From: Diphasiastrum complanatum
Lineage: Eukaryota > Streptophyta > Lycopodiopsida > Lycopodiales > Lycopodiaceae
NCBI GenBank assembly: GCA_029204225.1
Contig: CM055095.1
Location: 70,391,957 to 70,455,956 of the forward strand
Direction: 5' to 3'
DNA length: 64,000 bases
This document shows, in pieces, positions 41,501-53,500 of the stretch. The notes under the pieces are model-generated. The model saw nothing but the letters and a program-made list of their open reading frames with translations, searched no databases and was not told where the DNA came from. The translations under genes were made by a program, and so were the position numbers. Numbering within the stretch: the first letter of the stretch is position 1; each line of letters starts with the position of its first letter.

Positions 41501-44500
41501 TCTACTTTGAAGATTGAGGAGGTTCTTGGAAAAGAGCGAGCGGAGATCTTTATGTACCATTATTATGTGAAGCCAAACGGAAACTGCGATCTCTCACAGA
41601 TGAGTGACCCACATAAGGAGTTTCAAGGAAAGAATGTTCTTATTGAACAACAAGAACTCTCGAGTACTGCTGCCAAGTTTGGGAAAAGCAAGGAGGAGAT
41701 TGCTGAGATTCTTGGATTATGTCGAAGGGACATATATGCTGTAAGGTGTAAAAGGCCTCGTCCACACCTTGATGATAAGGTGAGAGCCAAATGAATGCGG
41801 TTTCCTACTCAAAGTTGACTGCTGGTGTCTAATGGCTTGCCAGAAACTTATTTCTTGGGTGGATGATGAAATATATTCTCTTTGCATACATAAGAATTTG
41901 AAGCATAATCACTTAGTACATACAAATCTTCTCCTTCGGTTTCAAAATTAGAGCAACATGCAGCTCTCATACCCTCTGTTGGAAAAGCCAGGTAATTGTT
42001 GCTTGGAATGGACTTGCTATATCAGCTTTTTCAAGAGCTTCGAGAATTTTGCGGGCAGAAACAAAGGACACTAAAAGCGCTCGATACTACTTTCCAGTGA
42101 CAGGATGTGATGTAAGCTCGTTGCTGACATTTTTCCTTTCTCATGCTATTGCTACTTTACTTTTTCTCTTTCAGCTGTTTATTAATTAAACAGGTATACT
42201 AACTAAACAACTTTTGGTTTTCATCCAGGTCCTACATATTTCCTACTGAGCAATTTCCTTGTAATAGGATGCTATGAGCACTTAGCACCTTTTTCTAGTC
42301 CTCCTGATCTATCTTCTAGGCTTTACTCATTAAGTAGCTAGTGTTTTTCCTCTGTATTGTTCATATCAGCTATTTCTTTTCTATCAAGTGTGCTATTGCT
42401 GTTGCAGCCCAAGGAATATCTGATTGCTGCTGAAAGAGCAGCAGCTTTTATCAAGGACAAACTTTATGATAAGAAAACCAAGAAACTGGGGCGTAGTTTC
42501 CGAAGAGGTCCTTCTAAAGCTCCAGGGTTTTTGGACGACTATGCTTTTCTCATTGCTGGACTAATTGACTTGTATGAGGCTGGAGGTGCGACTAAGTGGT
42601 TGTCCTGGGCAATTGACCTCCAGGCATCACAGGTTAAGCACTCTATATATGGCTTAAGCTTCTACTTGCCTCCCCTTGAGTTGCATATTTAAGTAACATA
42701 AGATGCATTGAACTATGTACTCTTTTATTGTAGTCGATTTCTTTTCAGCAAATTGCCTTTGTGGCAACATCACATCTGAGAAGTAATTGACTGTTTTTCT
42801 CTAGTTAGAGGAATTAGAAAACAGTGAGGCATTTAATTCTGTTATCAAAGTAGCAGTGGTGCATGTGTTGTTGTTATATACATTTGAGAAATGCTCTGCT
42901 TTGATTGTTGATGTCCTTTCATGCTCATTTTCATCTTGAATACTTATTGGGAAGCCTAGAGGTTCCATCCGTTCATTGTTGTGTGCCATTGTATGCTCAT
43001 GCAAGCATTTCGAAATATGTACTGTTTCAAATGCTTGGCAGTAGGTCTGATGTCCCAAGTTGGCATTATATGTGTGAAGCAATTGGACTTTTGTTGCCTG
43101 TGCTTTGAGAATAGGGAGTTGACTATACATGTTTTTGATTCTTAAGCTGAATTCAAACTAAGGAGCTTGTTGAATCTTGTACTTATGCTTTTTGGGACTA
43201 GGGAACTGGTGAGCAGAATAATGAGTATTCAGAAGTGAGTTCTGGCTTGATGCTTACCAAAGGTGGCCTATACTAGTGCATCAGATTAAATGAGTTTCCA
43301 GTATTTTCTGTGCATAGCTTCAATTTATTCAATACAGAAGCAAAAAAATTTGAAGGGTAAAATAAATAATAAATAAATTTTTTGCAATTTGCTGCAACAA
43401 TGATATACATTGGGTCGGAACGTACTGTACGTTCCGGAACGTACTAGGTCGGAACCTTTTTTTTCTAGAATATAAAAAAACAGGTGTTAAAGCGTCTGCT
43501 GGCTGCATGTTCCTTCTTTTTGAGGGACGCATCTTGATATGCGAGCAATCTGTAGACATTTCTGTGAGATTTCTCGTTGTATCCATTTATGTAGTCAGAA
43601 TCAAGCTTTTTGGAACCTGTATTCATCAAATAGAAGCTGAATCGCGCATATCTATCCCTCGAACCTGCCATTCATGAAGCTGAATCGATACCTATCCCTC
43701 GAACCTGTATTCATCAAATAGAAGCTGATTCCACTGACTATGCTCATTCATCAAATCCGTTGACCCTATTGCCGAATCGTTCCCTATTGTGCATATCTAC
43801 CCCTCAATGGTTGTCAAAATCTGATCTATTGGATGGTTGTCTCAATCGCACATACGTATCTTCAGCCATCTGTGTCTCTTCAGCGTAGATGACTCCAGAG
43901 TCCAGCAATTCATAGGTTGAAGTCAGTATCGCTTCTTTTTTTTACTTTGTTAAAAAAATACATATTAAAAAAAAACAAAAAAAAGTTTGGTCAAGTTCCG
44001 GCACACAACGCGTTCTGTTCTGGAACGGGCAACTATGATACATATATATAAAATTTTTCCAAGAGCCGTGGTACGACATGGGTGCCGTAGGTGTCATTCC
44101 ATTTCAGTACCACATCGACCATGGGGTTGGCTCAGTTGGTTAGCTTGACATCCAAAGTTTCTTTGGTCTCAGGTTCGAACCTCCCCTTGAAAACCAAGAA
44201 GCATTTCAGTACCACGGCACCCACGGCACCTACCATCAATTTTTTTTTTGATTAAAAAAAGACCATAAAATGCCTTTTTCAAGCCTAAAAAATTGCAAAA
44301 TAAAATAGGACAAAGGGGGCATTAATATGGGTGCCTATGATTAGTTTTTTTTTTAATTGGGGGGAGGGCGGGGGGTGGTTAGAAATTTAACATTTCAAAA
44401 AATGCCTTTTTAACATCATATAATTGCAGAAAAAAAAAAGCGGCAACTATGGGGGCATTATTTTGGGTGCCTATGGCTAGTTTTTTTTTTTTTTTTTTTT

Positions 44501-46610
44501 CTGAGGGGGGGCTGGGGGGGGAGGGTACTGATGAAACACAAAGGGTTATTGACAATGTAATAAAATCCATTGACATGCAATAAGGAAAGACCCACAAGGA
44601 CTCGATAAGACGAAATTACAATATGATAAACGATGTCAATATCCAAGATGGAATAACTGCAATGGTTGCCACATGTGTGAACATAAAAAAGCACAATGTA
44701 AAATGATGTCCATGACCAAATGTGTACAATGTTTGGCCCTAAATATAAAATCATATAACTGTACCTCATGGTGAATCAAGCATCTGGATAGGGCTGTGTG
44801 GCCTCGAGGTCATCGTCCGAATCATGGAAGTCACCCTCTACCTGGCTGTAGTCATGTAGTACATCCCCCTCACTATCTGACCCTGATAGCATACTGCGCC
44901 TCTGAGTGGAACCCCTACCACGCAATGGAGGCCTGCCTCTAGGCCTACGAGACTACCCCTCGGGAAACTCTGTCCGTCTAAGATGAAGAACCTCTGCCAG
45001 AAATGGTGGCCTGCCACGACGCCTGGTAGGATGTAATGAAGTGGGTGTAGAAACTGTGGCAGATGCAGGCGCAGCAGGAGGTGGATAAGCTCTGACAAGC
45101 AAAGGTGGCACACGGAATGAAGGGGGCCTGTATGAGTAAGGCTGCGCAGCAGGCATATCAACTATCACAGATGGCCGTGCTAATGGGCGAAATCTTTGGG
45201 TACTGCCAAGGAGATGAGTAGAAGGTCTCACAGTGGCAGTAGGTGGCACGGTAAGATGTGGCTAGACAGGACTAACTGTAGCTAGAGTAGGGGTGGCACG
45301 TGCACGAGTAGTAGTGCGTGCAGGAGGTACTGTGGCAGTATGCAATTAAAGTGGAGGCATGCGAGTAAGTCATCCCAAATCACTATCCTCACCCTCACCC
45401 TCACCCTCACCCTCCTGATCCTCCAAGATAAGATCCATAAACCGTGAGGGACAGACACGTTTGGACTGACCCCCAAGAAGCTGTGAACTGAGATCGTGAC
45501 CCATATCCTCCTCAGGTGCCTGTGACTCTGTATGAACATCCCCAACAGTCTCATAAGTGGCTCCTACATCCCCCCTGAAACCACCTGTACCTCCATCCCC
45601 GCCAATACCATCAGTAGCTCCTGCACCCTCGTATGTGGCCCCAATATCAACTCTCTCATCAACTGCCTCAGCTGGTTGTGCCTCCTCTGGGGGATCTGGT
45701 CGATACATATCATCAATCATCTGCTCCTCAGCTTCGTCTCTGCCTGTAGGCCTAATGCATGTGTGTTTGCCTCAACCTCCCGCTCTAGTCTGCTCTCCAC
45801 CCTTGGTGTTGGAATGTCAACTGAATCAGCGTCCTCATCCTCATCAACATCCTCCTCCTCAGACTCTGAAGCCCTCCCAGCTAGAATATCTCTCTACTTA
45901 GCAGCTGCTCTGGCAGCAAACTCCAAGTTTCTCATCCGGATGAGCTCTCTCTCCCTCTCCGCCCGTAATACATCAACCTCCACCTTCATTTATCTTAGCT
46001 ACATTCACCGAGAGCCGTTTGCGAGAGCAAAAGGCTCTTAATGTCCGAGTTAGAGGTATTACGAACTCCCAGGATGTTGTTGGTGAAGCTAAAAAGTTTC
46101 TGGAAGAGAGTCTTCAACACCACCAAAAGATATGGATATTGCATGGTGGCCTAAGAAAGACCCAGGTACTCTTGTCATACGCTTTGCATCTGCAACTGGT
46201 CGTCATGAAGTGCTAGGGAAGAGATCTACATTGCGGGGCACCACGATATACCTGGATGAAGACCTTACTTTCATTTGGGTTCAAGAATGGAAAAAGGCAA
46301 AACAGGAGGCTCTAACGAATGGAAAGCGGTTGATCTATAGGGATGGTATCATCCGTTTTATAGATGTTAAACCTGTTGCTATTAATGAGATATCTGAGAT
46401 TGTTTAGAGTTAGTGGAAGAGTTAGAGCACTTTAGAGATGCCAGTTGAATCTGTAAATGGTCTTCGTACCATATAATCCTGGACATTATCCTCTTCTTAG
46501 TTAGCTTGATTTTAGTTATGTTGTTTGACGACATTGCTCTATCTTGGTTCCACTTTATCTGATGTACTTGTTTGTCTTATACGCCTTTTGGTATGGAAAA
46601 GACGTTAAAG

Positions 46611-46654
<44 letters not shown>

Positions 46655-49600
46655 GGACGACGACCTCACATATATCCAAGTAGAGGAGAGGCGTAAGGCC
46701 TTTCAAGCAGCCCGTGAGTCTGGCAGACGAGTCATTTACCGAGATGGACGAGTGCGTTTTCTTGACAGCGCACCTAGCAGCTCCCAGTGCTAGGGATTTG
46801 GGGTCCCCGGGTTCGGGAGTGCCCTGGGGCCCCATCCACACCATCTCCGGATTGGAGTATGGAACTGTGATGGTTTACACTCATCTTACATTGCTGGCGA
46901 CTTGATCGATTTCATCACTGACAGGGATTTACTGCTCTTTATGGAGACTCATGAGAGTCAGGAGAGAGGATTACCTATTTTTCCACTATACAGATGGTAT
47001 TCCGTGTACAGACTTGAGACTAGATCAGCTAGCGGTCGTGGATCCGGAGGTGTTGCATGTTTATACAGAGAGTCTCTTCATCCTAGCATTGAGTTCATCA
47101 AACACGACGAGCATGCACGGTATATATGGATTCATATTGCTGGGCAGGATATTGGTTTGGATAGGGACCTCTTTGTGGCGGCCTATTATTTTCCTCCAGA
47201 GTCTCAGACCAAGCTCCTCCTCAAAATGAATAGCAACTAAAAAGGCTTAATGCTCAGGGCACAGGTTCACCCTACCTTGATTTATCGCCTAATATTATCA
47301 TATTCGCAGAGCGGGGGCATATTCTCCTCACTGGAGATTTTAATGCCCGAACCTCTTCACGGCAGTCAGAGTTTTATGACATCACCGACCAGCTCCGCGT
47401 GCATGCCCTTCACAGCGATGATATGGGAGTTACCAGGATTTCAGAGGACAACTTGGGACCTACTACCCCTTACGGTGAGCATTTATTGCAGTTTGGAGAG
47501 GCCCATGAGTTAGCCATTTACAATGGCCTAACTTGTTGGCCAAAATCTGGCAGTTATACTTGTCACCCTCACAGTGGTGGACATAGTGTTGTGGATTATC
47601 TCATGGGATCACCATCTTCCATACCTCTCATCTCTGATTTTCATGTATCTCCCACCGCTCTCTCTGATCATTCCTTTCTCTCCTTCAATATCGGCCGCCT
47701 CCCACCTCCCCAGCCATCCTCAAACCCCCTGCTTACACAGGCACCCAATCGCTCTCTTCATCAGCTTGTCACCCATGCCCGCACTCACGATCCTCATCTC
47801 CACCACTCCGCCAGGCGCTCTTACCGTCACACACTCCGCCGAAAAAAGCGTATCTATGATGACTCCGAAGGAACGCATCTTGTTGATCTTCTCTTCAGTT
47901 CCTCTTCAAGCGCCAGGACAGGACTAGATGATAGCATCATACCTCACTCATGACTGTTAGCAGTATACATGCTCCCACATGTTTCTTATAGCATCACATT
48001 TATTTCAGTTTATAGCTTTAGCTCTAGATTGCTACTTTTGTTACTGTTTTGGAGACGTTTCATACGCTCCTATGGCTACCACATACTTGACATGTACATT
48101 TACTAGTCTTATATGCCTTTTGGCATGGAAAAGACATTAATAAAGCTTTCTTTCTTCTTTCTCTCTCTCTCTCTCTCTCTCTATACGCTAATGACGTGGT
48201 TCTCTTATCTCCTACCAGAGAGGGATTACAGCGACAACTCGAGAGTCTTCATGCCTTCTGCAGTAGATGGGGACTGGGGGTTAACATATTGAAAACCAAA
48301 GTTATGGTTTTCAACACATTGAGAGCTTTTATGCAGCGCCAGACACTCATCTTTGATAGGCATCCCTTGGAGGTTGTATCTTCTTACACTTACCTTGGCG
48401 TACTTTTTACAGGCCCTATATTTGGTATGCGACAGGCAGCTTCCGCCAGGCTTGGGAAGGGTCACGCCTCCCTTGTCCAGCTAGAGCGTTTATATGTCAG
48501 ACGGTTTATTCGGGATGCCCTGAGTAAATGTCACCTTTTTGATACTCTCATCACCCCCATCGCCCTATATGCAGCAAAGGTATGGTGTTTTGGTCTTACA
48601 TCATCTGATTGGGCCAATATTTCACGACTGTAGGTTCTCATGCTATCTCGGATGATACGGGCTAAGCCGTCTGTCCGACATCAGATTATACTGACAGAGT
48701 TCGCGGTTCCGCCCATACAGTTGTCCGCCATCTTCCAGCTTATCATGTATATTCAGCGTATCATGATGCTACCCACAGATGAGCAGAGATACATACAGAC
48801 GGCATTTGCCTCATCATGACACCTTTATGACCAGGGGCATCGACTATCATGGTTCTCTCAGGCCTCCCAGATACTGGACACACTTGGCATATCCATCACA
48901 AATCTTCCATCGGGCACCCATGAGTATATCAGACGCTTTTTTTATGGAGCATATCAGAGACAGACATGGCACGGACCGCTCGGGGTCAAACACGACTATT
49001 ACAGAACACACTTTCTGGAGCTAGACACAGGGAGACTTCCAGTTTTGCCTCGCTATCTCACCTCAAGACTATCTCATGGGCTTCGATTTTTATAGGGCCA
49101 GTTCCAAGTATCTTCACACCAGTTGGCTATTGAGACTGGATGCTTCTAGGGCACCCCACGGGAGGAGCAGATTTGCCAGTTGTGCTCATTATCTATGATC
49201 GAGTCAGAGGAGCATCTCTTACTCACATGTCCATTTTACTACGAGATCAGAGGGCGATAGCATTGCCTTTTTCGTCAGATACCAGCTACACTACGGTCCC
49301 TTATCTCATACGAGGACCCCGCTGCGTGGCACTTATGATACGTGAGATGTCCCTTCTACGACAGGACCTATGCCAGACAGCTCAACATGCTTATCCAGAC
49401 ACACAGTCTCAGATCACATCCTTCTTCTCACGAAGGAGACCACGTCCTGATGCAGACATGACTGACAGTGATCACGACGACATTCCCAGGACGCAGAGAT
49501 GACGCACCACCTAGCCTCAAGCGACCACGAGAGTTACACGTCCCACCAAACCTCCTATACAGAGACGCACTACACATGTTCATGCTCATAGACGATGCCA

Positions 49601-50472
49601 ACGAGCCTCAGTGCTTCCCGATGTTACAGCTCGCATTACATCCTTCTACAGCACCAACACAGACCTGACATCTTTTCATGGACACACTTGACTTTCATGC
49701 ACAGGCTTTCTCATTTATGTACTTAGCCTAGGTTGTACTAGACGTTTTTTTTATTACAATTTTGGAGACGCATTAGACTCTCTCATGGTTACCACATACT
49801 TGACATGTACTTTATCTGTCTTATATACCTTTTGGCATGGAAAAGACATCAATAAAGCTTTCTTCTTCTTCTTCTTCTTCTCTCTCTGTGATATGAGGAC
49901 TCTCGCTGTGTTGCACTTATGCTACGAGAGATGGTCTTGCTGCACCAGGATATGTACCAGACAGCTCACCAGCCACATCCTAGCTCTCAGGCTCAGATTA
50001 CGTCTTTCTTCACCAGGAGATGGACTCGGCCCGACGACGATGACGACGACATACCACCTCACCGATGTCAGAGACAATGTATCACTCATAGTCATGCAGC
50101 AGTTCACACTTCTCGCCTTGTTACGAGAGTACACAATTTTCACCCTCCTAGACGACGTCATCGACGGCCTCCTGATACAGCTCGTATTACGTCTTTTTTC
50201 AGCAGCAGCAGTATCTGACACTATCTAATACTACTCTACTCTACTCTACTCTACTCTACTCTACTCTACTCATGGCATCTATTCTTGCTCCCACTTATGG
50301 ACAGTTGGCAGTTTGTAGTTTACAGTTACATTACTCATTTTTCTGTTATGCATAGTTTTTTCTTGGAGACGTTTATATACGCTCCCATGGTTTTCACATA
50401 CTTGACATGTACTCCTTTTTGGTCTTATATGCCTTTTGGCATGGAAAAGACATTAATAAAGCTTTCTTTCTT

Positions 50473-50540
<68 letters not shown>

Positions 50541-53500
50541 CATCTGAGATCACAACAAACCGAAACTGAAACCATAAGGAACCATACTGAATCATGTTGA
50601 ACCATACTGAACCATATTGAATCGTATTGAACCATATTGAATCATGATTGAAACCATACTGAAGAGATAAGACACATGTCTCCCCCCCCCGTTATGGACT
50701 CGGCTCATTACATTCGCCACATCCATTCTTTTATAATGCATAAGCAAGCCTATGGGCCCTTTTTATTTATGCACTGGCCTTGGGCCCTATTTGGTCACAC
50801 TTTTAGGACTTGGTCATATTGATTTGGATGGTCCTCCTATTGGGGGGGCGCACTATTTTCCCTTCCTTTGCCTCCCTCTACTTTTGAATTCCTACTTTGT
50901 GGTTCATCGGTAGGGTATATATATGGCAACTTTGTAGTCTTTTGGTCATTGATGATGATTGCTCTTCTTTAGCCTCATTAAATATTCTCTCTTTCATGCT
51001 TTCTAGCATAGCTAGTGAATCTTAGCTTGTAACTTGGTATCAGAGCACTTTCCTTCGTAGAAGGTTGGTGCATATTTTCAATCTGATTTTCTCCAGGAGG
51101 GTGCCCATCGGCAGCTTACATTTTCAGCCTACAGATATACCTTTTTACAGGTTTTCGGCGTTGTTTGGAGGAGGATCAGCACCCATTTCCAATGCCCATT
51201 TTCAGCTCATCTGCTTTTTTGCTAGTTTTGCGTCGCCATTTGGAGGATCAGTGCCCATTTTCAGTCCCCATTTTCAGCCCATCGGCATCTGCTTTTTTGC
51301 TGGTTTTTCATTGTTGTTTGGAGGAGGACCAGCACCCATTTCTAGCGCCCATTTTAGCCAGTTCATCGCCCATTTTCAGCAATTTCCAGCGCGCATTCCA
51401 GCCCATTTCCAGCTTGTTTTGACAGAGGATTTTAGTAGCTAGTTGGCACCTATATTGGCTTCATCATCTTCAGCTTCCCACCTATCTTGTTGGCACTCCC
51501 ATTGGACGAAAGATTGGCACCCACCCAGGTACTTTGCTTGCTTTTTTCTTTTCCTACACTTTTTGCAATCCCTTTTTACTGCAATCCTTCCTGCCATCTT
51601 CAGCCCTCTTTTTCACCCTCTTTCTGCACATTTCCAACCGTTTTCAGCCCCTTATTTGGTTGTCCTATTCCATCTTTCTTGGCTGTTTTTTTGCCATTTT
51701 GGTGATTTTTGGAAGAGAGACTAATTGATCTTGCATGTAGTAGGATTTTTCTAGACTTTCTAGATGATTAGAAATATTTTTTTTTTTAGAAACAAAAGGG
51801 AGAGGACTACATTGTGCTTTGTGAGTTCTTGTGTGATTTTAGTGTGTGCAATGTGCAGAGAAAATATTCTTTGTGTGTATTGAAGGTTGTTGGCACTTTA
51901 ACATGAACCACCCATCATTTTTGAAGGTTTATCAAGTCACTTTCGCACTTAGTTGCCCGTTCTGAAACGGAACGTGTTCCAGAATGCATTCCGTTTCGGA
52001 ACGTGACCTAAAAAAAAGAGCTCTTTAGATGATCGTTTTACACATATTGATGCCCGCATGGATCATCTTGAGAGTCGTATTGATCGTGTTCTTTCTAGCC
52101 TTGAGACTATCCTACCACGAGGGGATACCCCCCTCCCAGACATTCTTCATCGTCTTGGTAAAGCACCTTTATTTCCTATTTTGAGTATGCCTGCTCCTGC
52201 TCCATCTCTATCTTCAGGAGGTGCTTTTGGTAGTACGTTTGGTCTCCCTTCATATAGTGCTAGTCCTTATGGGTCTCCTTTTGGGTCTTCTGTACCACCA
52301 CCTAGATTTCCCTTCACACCACCAAGATTTCCTTCTCCTACTTTTTCAGGTAATCATGAGCCCCATTTTGCTCGTGATTTTTGTGATCGCATCCAGCTTA
52401 CTACTTATTCTGGTTCGTCTGATGGGAATATCTTGGAAAATTGGTTCTCTAAATTAGAGACCTATTTTCTTATGTATCCCAAGATTGACACCCAGAAAGT
52501 GCAGTTGATGATGATTGCTCTTCTTTAGCCTCATTAAATATTCTCTCTTTCATGCTTTTTAGCATAGCTAGTGAATCTTAGCTTGTAACTTGGTATCAGA
52601 GCACTTTCCGATCATCAGTTGGTAGTCAATTATTAGAGGCCATTGTGACCAATTTGGATTGCTTGTGGACTGCAGTGGCTTCCAACAATGACATAGGTAG
52701 GTACCTTTCATGGTTCTTGGACCAAGTGATGCATTTTTCATACATTTCACCCTATGAACAAAATCAACTAGTTTTTTGTTCAGGTTTTTGCTATATTCAT
52801 TCTAATTTCGTGTTTTAGTCTAGAAGATTGCTGATTTCAAGATTTCCTCTAGTGCTATTACAGTTCTTTGACAAATTCTAGATCCTATACGCTTATGCAC
52901 AGGCTTTAAACTACGTTAATAAGCTCACAGAGATGAATTGCTTGTCAATGTTATTATAGAGAATAATGTAGTGAGCTCTGTACTCTTGCAGAAACTGCAT
53001 AGTGATCTCCTTTTGAGAGGTGATTTTAGTATAGGTTACTTATAGCTTGCAAATCAACAGGTGATGCCTGTCACTTATAATCACATTACCTTGTGTAGTC
53101 TGTGATCTTCTCGTGAAACATAGTTCAAACTTCATTGATTAGCAGATTCTCAATCATTGAACCTCTGAATACCATGGTATGATAGTGATAGGATGATGTG
53201 CCAAAAGCCAAGAACAAGCTTTAAGAAGGCAATGTGTTCATACAGCAGAACATAAAGTAGTGAGTTCTGTACGCTTCCAAAAACTGCAATAACGATCTCC
53301 TTTTGAAATTGATTTTACTGTAGGGCAATTGCAGGTTTTGAATCAATTGGTGACAGACGACCTTATTATTACACTACCTTCATGTAGTTTGTGATCTTCT
53401 GGTGAAGCATAGTTCATGATTATCAGATTCTCTATCAGTAGAGCTCTGAATACTGTTGTGAATGTGGATATCCAAAATATACCCTGATTTAATTGCAATA

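Noticed and set aside
44114-44202. tRNA gene
   Set aside because: The A and B boxes fit, but no acceptor stem or cloverleaf forms, and flanking direct repeats mark a SINE.
45361-45420. CRISPR-like short repeat (CACCCTCACCCTCACC)
   Set aside because: It is a simple hexamer repeat coding Gly-Glu in a transposase-like relic; there are no spacers and the genome is eukaryotic.
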